Below, piece after piece: positions 1 to 5,694 of a DNA stretch of 7,586 nucleotides (positions are counted from its first letter, which is position 1; each line of letters starts with the position of its first letter). The notes under the pieces are model-generated. The model saw only the letters and a program-made list of their open reading frames with translations, was not told the origin of the DNA and did not search any database. Made by a program: the position numbers and the translations under genes. The stretch lies in the NCBI GenBank assembly GCA_020720965.1, contig DYNS01000139.1:1-7586 (forward strand), written 5' to 3'. Source of the DNA: Anaerolinea sp. (GTDB taxonomy: Bacteria > Chloroflexota > Anaerolineae > Anaerolineales > Villigracilaceae).

Positions 1-1127
1 TCGATGTTCTGCGTGGATTTGCTGTTTTTGGCATTTTGGCGGTCAATATCGCTGGTTTTGCCAGCCCGGCATTTTTCCCTGGCTATCTTCCGCCGGAAAA
101 TTTGGCATGGTACGATGAAATTGCCGAAGCCCTTATGCTTTTGTTTGCCGAGGGAAAGTTTTATAGCATCTTCTCTTTTTTGTTTGGCTTGGGTTTTTCG
201 GTACAACTGGCGCGTGCCGAGGCAAAAGGCAAAGATGTCCGCTCGTTTTACCCGCGCCGCTTGTGGGTGTTGCTGGGGTTGGGTTTGCTGCATACCCTTT
301 TGTTTTGGATAGGCGATATTTTGCGCCTTTATGCCCTGCTTGGTTTTGCCTTGCTGGCATTTCGTAACCGTTCCAACCGCACTCTTCTCACCTGGGCAGG
401 GATTTTCTTCGTACTGGGGTTTTTGCTCCTTGCCCTCATCGGCGGACCCAACAGCAGCGGTGGCGAAGAAGGCTTGCCGATGGACGTGGTTTTGATGGCG
501 CGACAAGCCTATGGCAGCGATTCCTTCCTTTCGGTCGTCATCTTTCAATTTTTTGCCGGTATTATTTCCTTTTTCATCATCGCTTTAACGCAGGGGGCGA
601 GCGTGATGGCTCTCTTCCTGCTGGGTTTACTGGCCGGGCGGGCGAAGTTCTTCGAGCGGTTGCCCGAAAACCATCAGACGCTTAAAAAAGTGGCAGGGTG
701 GGGTTTGTTCGTTGGTCTGGCGTTTAATGCCTTATTCTTCCTCATGGAAGAGGGCTGGCTCGCCGCTCTTGGCTTCACCATTGGTGCGCCGACTCTTGCG
801 GCAGCATATGTCAGCGGGCTTTCTTTGCTCTCGTTGCAGGAAGGCGGTGCAAAATTGCTGGCGCCGATTGGGCAGGTTGGGCGCATGGCGTTGAGCAATT
901 ACGTTTTGCAGTCTATTATTTGCTCTTTCCTCTTTAGCGGCTACGGCTTGGGGATGTACGAAAAAGTTGGCGCGGCGGGGTTATGGGGCATCACTTTTGC
1001 CGTTTACCTCGTGCAAATCCCGCTCAGTGTGTGGTGGCTCAGCCGCTTTCAGTTTGGACCTTTGGAATGGCTTTGGCGCTCCCTCACCTATGGCAAAAAA
1101 CAGCCCTTCCTGCGCGAAAAGGCATAA
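1..1127 (+). CDS. DUF418 (YeiB-like) integral membrane protein, 5' end cut by window edge
   Basis: The reading frame is open from base 3 and begins Asp-Val-Leu-Arg-Gly-Phe-Ala, followed by a hydrophobic stretch ending in Val-Asn-Ile. This is the usual first membrane segment of DUF418/YeiB-like proteins, so only a few N-terminal residues lie outside the window. The TTG at 36 sits inside that segment and is not the real start. About 374 residues are visible, with roughly nine or more hydrophobic segments, for example around residues 8-25, 53-70, 86-120, 124-147, 175-212, 228-248, 298-318 and 327-347. The C-terminal third fits the DUF418 domain: Gly-Arg-Met-Ala-Leu-Ser-Asn-Tyr, then near the end Gly-Pro-Leu-Glu-Trp-Leu-Trp-Arg and Leu-Thr-Tyr-Gly. 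The family sits in the cytoplasmic membrane. Its biochemical role is not established, though a transport function has been suggested. The next gene starts 36 bp downstream, so co-transcription is likely. Family assignment is secure; function is unknown. Confidence 0.9.
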   Translation, partial: DVLRGFAVFGILAVNIAGFASPAFFPGYLPPENLAWYDEIAEALMLLFAEGKFYSIFSFLFGLGFSVQLARAEAKGKDVRSFYPRRLWVLLGLGLLHTLLFWIGDILRLYALLGFALLAFRNRSNRTLLTWAGIFFVLGFLLLALIGGPNSSGGEEGLPMDVVLMARQAYGSDSFLSVVIFQFFAGIISFFIIALTQGASVMALFLLGLLAGRAKFFERLPENHQTLKKVAGWGLFVGLAFNALFFLMEEGWLAALGFTIGAPTLAAAYVSGLSLLSLQEGGAKLLAPIGQVGRMALSNYVLQSIICSFLFSGYGLGMYEKVGAAGLWGITFAVYLVQIPLSVWWLSRFQFGPLEWLWRSLTYGKKQPFLREKA

Positions 1128-1153
1128 CCGGCAGGGCGAAAGTCGCTCTAGGT

Positions 1154-1158
1154 GGAGG
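1154..1158 (+). promoter_or_regulatory. Ribosome binding site of the chromate transporter gene
   Basis: GGAGG lies five bases before the ATG at 1164. It favours that ATG over the in-frame GTG at 1152, which this same motif overlaps and which has no good Shine-Dalgarno sequence of its own. Confidence 0.7.
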
Positions 1159-1163
1159 TTTGG

Positions 1164-2270
1164 ATGGAGAACAAGGTCAGGGAAGTGGGGTTGCTTTTTC
1201 TGCGGCTTGGGGCAACTGCCTTTGGCGGACCCGCCGCCCACATCGCGCTGATGCACGATGAAGTCGTTGTGCGCCGCAAATGGCTTAGCGACCAGGAATT
1301 TCTGGACCTGCTGGGCGCGACCAACCTGATTCCCGGTCCCAATTCCACCGAGATGGCGATTCATATCGGTTACAAGAGGGCGGGTTTGCCGGGGTTAATC
1401 GCTGGCGGGGTGGGGTTTGTTCTGCCCGCCACGCTGATTGTGTTGTTTCTTGCCTGGGTGTATGCCCGGTTCGGCGCTTTGCCACAGGCGGAATGGTTGC
1501 TTTATGGCGTAAAACCCGTCATCATCGCCGTCATTCTTCAGGCATTGTGGAATTTGGGCAGCAAGGCGCTGAGAAGTTGGGAAATGGCGCTGCTTGCCCT
1601 GAGCGTGTTGGCGTTATATTTTGGGGGGATGAACGAAGTTGCCCTGCTGTTTGGCGGCGGCCTTGCGTTGATGCTGTTTCGCAACCTGCGACGCTTACGC
1701 AGCCCTACCCTGGCAGTTCTATTGCTTCCCCTCAGCATGAGCGCCCCTTTTCGCCTGAGCGACCTCTTTTTGACCTTTCTCAAAATTGGGTCTATTTTGT
1801 ATGGCAGCGGCTATGTGCTGTTAGCTTTCCTCCGCGCCGACCTGGTGCTGCGTTACGGCTGGCTAACCGACTCGCAACTGCTGGACGCGATAGCCATTGG
1901 GCAGGTTACGCCGGGTCCGTTTTTTACAACCGCCACCTTCATCGGGTATCAGTTGGGAGGCGTTTCTGGCGCTCTGCTCGCCACTCTGGGCATCTTCCTG
2001 CCTTCCTTTGTTTTCGTAGCAGCCGCAAATCCCCTCGTCCCCCGCCTGCGGAATTCTCCCTGGTTTGGCGCACTTTTGGATGGAGTCAACGCCGCCTCTT
2101 TGGGCTTAATGGCGGCAGTCACCTGGCAGGCGGGTAAAACATCCCTGCCAGACCCGCTCACCTGGCTGGTCTGGCTCGTCGCCCTTATTTTTCTGCTCCG
2201 CTTCAAGGTCAACTCCACATGGTTGGTAGCCGGCGGGGTGCTGATAGGTTTTCTCAGCCACACGTTTTGA
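1164..2270 (+). CDS. chrA: Chromate (CHR) family transporter, two-domain ChrA type
   Basis: This encodes 368 residues from the ATG at 1164, chosen for its GGAGG; a GTG at 1152 would add four residues. The protein has two homologous CHR halves, as in long-form ChrA proteins. The N-terminal half shows Phe-Gly-Gly-Pro-Ala-Ala-His at residues 20-26 and Ile-Pro-Gly-Pro-Asn-Ser-Thr-Glu at about 56-63. The C-terminal half shows Lys-Ile-Gly-Ser with Tyr-Gly-Ser-Gly-Tyr at about 207-217 and Val-Thr-Pro-Gly-Pro at 248-252, the mirrored version of the Pro-Gly-Pro motif. The rest is mostly hydrophobic membrane segments. Characterised ChrA proteins export chromate from the cytoplasm, driven by membrane potential. 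Many homologues in organisms without chromate exposure have no tested substrate, so chromate export here is inferred from family. No ChrB-type regulator or other metal-resistance gene is nearby; the upstream partner is the DUF418 gene. Length is within the family range and no defect is seen. Confidence 0.92.
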   Translation: MENKVREVGLLFLRLGATAFGGPAAHIALMHDEVVVRRKWLSDQEFLDLLGATNLIPGPNSTEMAIHIGYKRAGLPGLIAGGVGFVLPATLIVLFLAWVYARFGALPQAEWLLYGVKPVIIAVILQALWNLGSKALRSWEMALLALSVLALYFGGMNEVALLFGGGLALMLFRNLRRLRSPTLAVLLLPLSMSAPFRLSDLFLTFLKIGSILYGSGYVLLAFLRADLVLRYGWLTDSQLLDAIAIGQVTPGPFFTTATFIGYQLGGVSGALLATLGIFLPSFVFVAAANPLVPRLRNSPWFGALLDGVNAASLGLMAAVTWQAGKTSLPDPLTWLVWLVALIFLLRFKVNSTWLVAGGVLIGFLSHTF

Positions 2271-2460
2271 GGGAATAGCCTTAGGTGATGCTACCGAAGC
2301 GAAGCATTCATAAAGATTCAGGCTGAGACTGTCGCCCTTCTTAACCTCTTAATAAAACTCAGCCAGGACTTCTCGCTTACAATCGAAGGTTACATGTAGT
2401 TTACGAGATATAGGTAAGCAAACCTTACCGAGAGGAACTTCCCCAATAAAATAAACGCCT
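2271..2460. other. Intergenic region between chrA and the lipoprotein operon
   Basis: This 190-bp stretch has no credible coding frame and is clearly AT-richer than chrA: 2341-2400 holds 23 G/C of 60, against 39 of 60 at 1381-1440. It presumably carries the end of the chrA transcript and the promoter of the lipoprotein operon. I see no convincing -35/-10 pair and no hairpin followed by a T-run. Present are a perfect 7-bp inverted repeat with a 30-base loop (GGCTGAG at 2321-2327, CTCAGCC at 2358-2364), a tandem GAAGC pair at 2296-2305, and a tighter inverted repeat at 2413-2429 listed separately. Confidence 0.6.
2413..2429. repeat. Short perfect inverted repeat upstream of lipoprotein gene
   Basis: GGTAAG, a five-base spacer and CTTACC form a perfect 6-bp inverted repeat ending 31 bases before the ATG at 2461. 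A purine-rich AGAGGAA follows at 2431-2437. It could be an operator half-site pair or a small mRNA hairpin. With only six pairs, chance is a real alternative. Confidence 0.35.
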
Positions 2461-3201
2461 ATGAAACCTTTTTCTGCTTTTCTGTTAGCGCTATTCGTTC
2501 TCGCTGCCTGCAACTTGCCCGCCGAAACAATAGAACCGACTGTGGATGTAAACTTCCTGCAGACTCAGGTGGTCGCGACCGTCATAGCAGAAGTGACTAA
2601 CTCCGCTCCTACATCCACAGCAACTCCTCTGCCCACTGCCAGCCCAAGCCCGGAGCCAGCAAAAATCTATTTCTCCGGCGATACCAACTGCCGAACCGGT
2701 CCCGGCGTAAAATTCGCGCTTGTAAGCGTTCTTAAGGAAGGTCAAACTGTTTTACTGGCTGGGCAGCCAAAAGAAGGCGATTATTGGGTGGTTGTCAACC
2801 CTGACCGTTCCGGCTTATGTTGGGTGGTGCGGGACTTTGCCACTCCTATCGGTAGTACTGATAAATTAACTATCATCGTCCCCCCCTCCACATCTACGCC
2901 GATGCCGCTCCCTCTTGCCCCGGCTCTGGTAGGGTGGGATTATTCCTGTGAGTACGCATCCGCAAATTCCCAGTCGCTCTCAACCATCACGGTCGAATTA
3001 AAGTGGCAGGACTCATCCGACTATGAACTTGGTTATAACGTTTACCGCAATAGAGAACTGATTGCCAGTTTACCCCCCGACACAATCGCATATACTGACG
3101 TCACCTATCTTTCTTTTGGTCAGGCGGCTTTCTACTATGTCGAAGCCTGGAATTATGATGGCACCGCCCGCAGTAAAGAAGTCAAAGGGCAATGTCAGTA
3201 A
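2461..3201 (+). CDS. Lipoprotein with SH3b-like and FN3-like domains
   Basis: This encodes 246 residues. A short signal peptide ends in a lipobox Val-Leu-Ala-Ala-Cys with Cys17, so the mature protein should be lipid-anchored on the outer face of the membrane. Residues about 46-67 form a Thr/Ser/Pro-rich stalk. Residues about 68-130 resemble a bacterial SH3 (SH3b) domain, with the Asn-Cys-Arg-Thr-Gly-Pro-Gly core at 76-82 and a Tyr-Trp-Val-Val strand at 108-111. A second Pro/Thr stalk spans about 138-154. Residues about 156-245 look like a fibronectin type III fold: Tyr-Asn-Val-Tyr-Arg-Asn at 192-197, Tyr-Thr-Asp-Val at 211-214 and Tyr-Tyr-Val-Glu-Ala at 225-229. Cys77/Cys120 and Cys163/Cys245 could form one disulfide per domain. 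The domains suggest binding to cell wall or other extracellular polymers, and no enzyme motif is seen. An in-frame TAA at 2452 rules out a longer N-terminus. No good ribosome binding site precedes the ATG: AGAGGAA ends 23 bases upstream, which is too far. Confidence 0.85.
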   Translation: MKPFSAFLLALFVLAACNLPAETIEPTVDVNFLQTQVVATVIAEVTNSAPTSTATPLPTASPSPEPAKIYFSGDTNCRTGPGVKFALVSVLKEGQTVLLAGQPKEGDYWVVVNPDRSGLCWVVRDFATPIGSTDKLTIIVPPSTSTPMPLPLAPALVGWDYSCEYASANSQSLSTITVELKWQDSSDYELGYNVYRNRELIASLPPDTIAYTDVTYLSFGQAAFYYVEAWNYDGTARSKEVKGQCQ

Positions 3202-3230
3202 CTTGTTCATGTTTTCTGAGTTACCAAACC

Positions 3231-3530
3231 ATGCTAACCCGCATCATCCACCTTTACATTCAGCCAGACCATGTCGCCGATTTCCTCTCCGCCAGTCAAA
3301 CAACCCTGCGTCATAGCCGCGCCGAGGAGGGCGTTTTGCGCTTTGAACTTTTTCAGCAGACGGACACCCCCGCCCATTTCGTAGCCGTAGAAACCTACAT
3401 TAGCGAAGAATCCCGCGCCGCACACCTGCAAAGCGCTCATTTTTTGCGCTGGAAGGAAACCATCCTGCCTCTTTTGGCGCAGCCTCTCGTGTCTCATCCA
3501 TACCAAACCATTTCGGATGAGATGGAATGA
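3231..3530 (+). CDS. ABM-domain protein, putative quinol monooxygenase-like
   Basis: This encodes 99 residues from the ATG at 3231. The sequence fits the antibiotic biosynthesis monooxygenase (ABM) fold, a small dimeric alpha/beta barrel: N-terminal strand Met-Leu-Thr-Arg-Ile-Ile-His-Leu, helix Pro-Asp-His-Val-Ala-Asp-Phe-Leu, then Glu-Glu-Gly-Val-Leu-Arg-Phe-Glu-Leu and a strand with Val-Glu-Thr-Tyr. The C-terminal helix has Glu-Glu-Ser-Arg-Ala-Ala-His with a second His in Ser-Ala-His-Phe, typical of YgiN/LsrG-like members. Family members include quinol oxidases and isomerases as well as many of unknown function, so the substrate cannot be named. No signal peptide is visible, so it should be cytoplasmic. 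An in-frame ATG at 3192 would add 13 atypical residues and overlap the previous gene; 3231 is preferred from the family N-terminus, although neither start has a strong ribosome binding site. It lies 29 bp after the SH3 lipoprotein gene and overlaps the next gene by four bases. Confidence 0.8.
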   Translation: MLTRIIHLYIQPDHVADFLSASQTTLRHSRAEEGVLRFELFQQTDTPAHFVAVETYISEESRAAHLQSAHFLRWKETILPLLAQPLVSHPYQTISDEME

Positions 3531-4171
3531 AGAAACTCCTGATAATCCTCTCTCTGATTTTCACTGCCTGCGCTGCTCCGACCGCATTCCCCAGCCAGAC
3601 CGTTTCTCCGCCCCAATCCACTGCCGCACAAACAATCTCCACTGCCACTTTTGCGCCGCCCAGCCCAACCGTTCTCCCCGCTACGCCAACCGTTGCGCCA
3701 ACCCTCACTGGTATTCTCAATCAACCTTGTTCCCTTGGCAACGTTACCGACTTTAACACTTGCACAAATTCCTATTGTTGCCAAACGAATGCCGCCTGTA
3801 ACAATGACCCGGATTGTGTCGCTGCTGCCCGGTGCTTTCAGCAAAATGGTGGAATGCGCGGCTACGGCGGAATCTCAAACTGCTATCAATTGCCCGGTGC
3901 AGAAAAATATATGCAAAACTTTGCCTGTCGCTTTCAACACTGCGGGCAATTTATGACTATCAACGCAGGTGAATTATGTCTCACCGAAAAATGCGCCAAC
4001 GTTACCGCTGCCTGTTTTTCCAACCCGGATTGTTTTGCCCTCAAATTTTGCATTGTAGATAAAGCGGGAACCCCTGTTGAATGTCGTCAGCGTCACCCCG
4101 AAGGAATTCCAGACTTCGACCGCTGGACTGCCTGTGGCAACGAAACCGGCTGTTATGCGCTCATGCCGTAG
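3527..4171 (+). CDS. Cysteine-rich lipoprotein with duplicated Cys module
   Basis: This encodes 214 residues. A signal peptide has lipobox Ile-Phe-Thr-Ala-Cys at 11-15 (lipid-anchor Cys15). A Thr/Pro/Ser/Ala-rich stalk follows to about residue 62, then a domain with 18 cysteines. The domain is duplicated: Cys79-x4-Cys84-x6-Cys91-x5-Cys97-x5-Cys103 recurs exactly as Cys151-x4-Cys156-x6-Cys163-x5-Cys169-x5-Cys175. Both copies share Ala-Ala-Cys and a Pro-Asp-Cys step (Asn-Asp-Pro-Asp-Cys versus Ser-Asn-Pro-Asp-Cys). Cys68 and Cys139 precede each copy at similar distance, and Cys119 and Cys186 follow. The C-terminal Ala-Cys-Gly-Asn-Glu-Thr-Gly-Cys-Tyr-Ala-Leu may be a degenerate start of a third copy. 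The protein is presumably disulfide-stabilised outside the membrane. The pattern recalls cysteine-rich lipoproteins of Myxococcota, from memory only. Function is unknown. Its ATG overlaps the TGA of the ABM gene (ATGA, 3527-3530), implying translational coupling. Its stop lies two bases from the stop of the convergent HAD gene. Confidence 0.82.
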   Translation: MKKLLIILSLIFTACAAPTAFPSQTVSPPQSTAAQTISTATFAPPSPTVLPATPTVAPTLTGILNQPCSLGNVTDFNTCTNSYCCQTNAACNNDPDCVAAARCFQQNGGMRGYGGISNCYQLPGAEKYMQNFACRFQHCGQFMTINAGELCLTEKCANVTAACFSNPDCFALKFCIVDKAGTPVECRQRHPEGIPDFDRWTACGNETGCYALMP

Positions 4172-4173
4172 CC

Positions 4174-4842
4174 TTAAAAGTGGACTCCTGCCCCAATCAC
4201 TTCCCAACGCCGCTCACGGGCGTAGGCAAGCAAAACCTGGTCTGGAAAAACTGCCACCGGGTTTTCGACCCGGTGCAGCAAGGGCAGGTCGTTATGCGAA
4301 TCACTGTAGCCCCAGCTACCCTGTAGCGTCAGCCCGTAACGGCTACACCATTCTTCCAGACGTTGCACCTTCCCTTCTCGAAAAGCCGGTATTCCCTCCA
4401 ACTGTGTGGTCAAGCGCCCATTTTCCACCTTTACTTGAGTACATATCAGGTGAGGAATGCGTAGCATTTCGGCAATTGGCTCGGCAATAAAACTATTTGA
4501 TGCAGTGATGAGCAGAAGGGTAAACCCTAATCTGCGATGGAGATTTATTTTGCGTATAAGCATGGTGCGTAATGCCTGGCGCACCTGAAGAAGGTATTCC
4601 GCCCTCCACTCTAGTAGAACCTTTGGCGGATGAATTGTGAGTGGGAACAGCAAGAATGCTTCGTATTCGTAGATGTCTAGATGACCGTTTTCGTAATCTT
4701 GGTAATAATCTAAAATGCGCGTCAGAAAACCTTCACCTACCGCGCCTTTTTTTAACAAAAAACGGCTCCACATTGTCTCGCTGTCACCCTCTATCAGAGT
4801 TCCGTCAAGGTCGAATAGAGCTACCGGGGCTTTGACACTCAA
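4174..4842 (-). CDS. HAD superfamily subfamily IB hydrolase (phosphatase-like)
   Basis: This encodes 222 residues from a TTG at 4842-4840. All four HAD motifs are present. Motif I is Phe-Asp-Leu-Asp-Gly-Thr-Leu with nucleophile Asp11 and Asp13. Motif II is Leu-Leu-Ile-Thr-Ala-Ser-Asn around Thr113. The motif III lysine is Lys158 in Glu-Gly-Lys-Val. Motif IV is Tyr-Ser-Asp-Ser-His-Asn-Asp-Leu-Pro-Leu-Leu with Asp181 and Asp185. The layout fits the SerB/CicA-like IB subfamily, whose members remove phosphate from small molecules such as phosphoserine; the substrate here is unknown. A TTG at 4929 in the same frame would overlap phnX by 74 bp and lacks a ribosome binding site. The 4842 start lies 13 bp after the phnX stop, behind a purine-rich AAAGGCAGGGA, and gives the usual family length. 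It is the last gene of the phosphonate operon. Base composition is AT-richer than phnW (23 G/C of 60 at 4681-4740), which may point to a different origin. Confidence 0.85.
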   Translation of the reverse strand: MSVKAPVALFDLDGTLIEGDSETMWSRFLLKKGAVGEGFLTRILDYYQDYENGHLDIYEYEAFLLFPLTIHPPKVLLEWRAEYLLQVRQALRTMLIRKINLHRRLGFTLLLITASNSFIAEPIAEMLRIPHLICTQVKVENGRLTTQLEGIPAFREGKVQRLEEWCSRYGLTLQGSWGYSDSHNDLPLLHRVENPVAVFPDQVLLAYARERRWEVIGAGVHF

Positions 4843-4855
4843 ATATCCCTGCCTT

Positions 4856-5686
4856 TTATGGTTGTTCGCCACGAGCAAGGCGCTCCTGAATTTTCTCAAC
4901 CGCTTTTGGTAAATCCCAAATTCCGTCAATTACATCATGTGCGCCTGTTTGAAAAAACTGTGCGGCAATTTTCTGCTTTTGAATATCTCGTTCTTGGGGA
5001 GATAATGCCTGTACCTGGGCGGCGCTTAGTCCTAGCAGGTTGCCTGTGAGTGAGAGACCCACCGTCCACATCCCGGAATTCAAGCCTTCCTCCACATCCA
5101 CGAGCGTGTCGCCCACCTTGACCATCGCCGCCATCGGATAAACGCCCAACTGGATGGCGTTCTGGTAGCACATCCAGGGCAAAGGGCGTCCGGCGGGGAC
5201 TTCATCCGAGCATACAGTGCAATCGGGGGCATAGCCTTTTTCTTTGGCTTTGGGGGCAAGAACTTCCATCATGGAGCGAAGATAGCCGGTGGTGGAGCCA
5301 ATCTTGATGCCGCGTGAGCGCAATTCGGCGATAGCTTCGAGCAGGCCTGGAATGGGTTCGGCGTATTCTTCCAGCGCCAAGCGTTGCATCGGGATGAAGT
5401 TATCAAACAGATGGTCGAGGTCGGCTTCAGTGTGGGGTAACCCGCGAGCCGCCTCCCAAGCCTGGGCAACGGTGGGGCGCGACAGGATGGTGCGCAGGTG
5501 GTCTTTTTTCATCAGCCCCATGCCTGAGCGGGCATCCTCGGCGGTGATGCTTACCCCTTGGCTTTCGAACAGGCGCAGGAAGACAGCGGTCGGGGCGAAA
5601 GAGCCGTAATCAACGGCCGTCCCGGCCCAGTCGAGGATGACAGCCTTAATCGGGCCACGATAAGAGCGTCGGTACAGGAAATCCAT
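4856..5686 (-). CDS. phnX: Phosphonoacetaldehyde hydrolase (phosphonatase)
   Basis: This encodes 276 residues, the usual family length. PhnX splits the C-P bond of phosphonoacetaldehyde to acetaldehyde and phosphate, using a Schiff-base lysine and a HAD aspartate nucleophile with Mg2+. The residues corresponding to the Bacillus cereus enzyme are present at a constant offset of seven: nucleophile Asp19 in Leu-Asp-Trp-Ala-Gly-Thr, Schiff-base Lys60 in Gly-Leu-Met-Lys-Lys-Asp-His, and Asp193 and Asp197 in Val-Gly-Asp-Thr-Leu-Val-Asp. Further hallmarks are Gly-Ser-Thr-Thr-Gly-Tyr at 130-135 and Pro-Ala-Gly-Arg-Pro-Leu-Pro-Trp-Met at 164-172. The enzyme should be cytoplasmic and active. The ATG at 5686 has AGAGG five bases upstream, overlapping the last two bases of the phnW stop codon on the strand read; the gap to phnW is 8 bp. 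It acts directly after PhnW in 2-aminoethylphosphonate breakdown, and co-expression is expected. G/C content falls visibly toward the 3' end. Confidence 0.96.
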   Translation of the reverse strand: MDFLYRRSYRGPIKAVILDWAGTAVDYGSFAPTAVFLRLFESQGVSITAEDARSGMGLMKKDHLRTILSRPTVAQAWEAARGLPHTEADLDHLFDNFIPMQRLALEEYAEPIPGLLEAIAELRSRGIKIGSTTGYLRSMMEVLAPKAKEKGYAPDCTVCSDEVPAGRPLPWMCYQNAIQLGVYPMAAMVKVGDTLVDVEEGLNSGMWTVGLSLTGNLLGLSAAQVQALSPQERDIQKQKIAAQFFQTGAHDVIDGIWDLPKAVEKIQERLARGEQP

Positions 5687-5694
5687 AAGAGCCT

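Noticed and set aside
1493..2137. Open + strand frame of 214 codons in a shifted frame
   Set aside because: It lies wholly inside chrA in another frame, its translation is rich in Arg/Pro/Ser with no recognisable domain, and chrA is unmistakable.
2321..2364. GGCTGAG/CTCAGCC inverted repeat as a terminator for chrA
   Set aside because: The 30-base loop and the absence of a following T-run make an intrinsic terminator unlikely; seven paired bases at this distance can arise by chance.
4306..4346. Alternating GTAGC and GCTAC words (4306, 4315, 4323, 4342) that could pair as hairpins
   Set aside because: They fall within the conserved motif IV region of the HAD gene and are explained by the codons there; no sign of a separate function.
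4077..4490. Open + strand frame of 137 codons bridging the two convergent stops
   Set aside because: It overlaps the end of the cysteine-rich lipoprotein and runs antisense to the HAD gene; no ribosome binding site and no domain.
4843..4929. N-terminal extension of the HAD protein from a TTG at 4929
   Set aside because: It would overlap phnX by 74 bp, has no ribosome binding site, and adds residues before the usual HAD-IB start.
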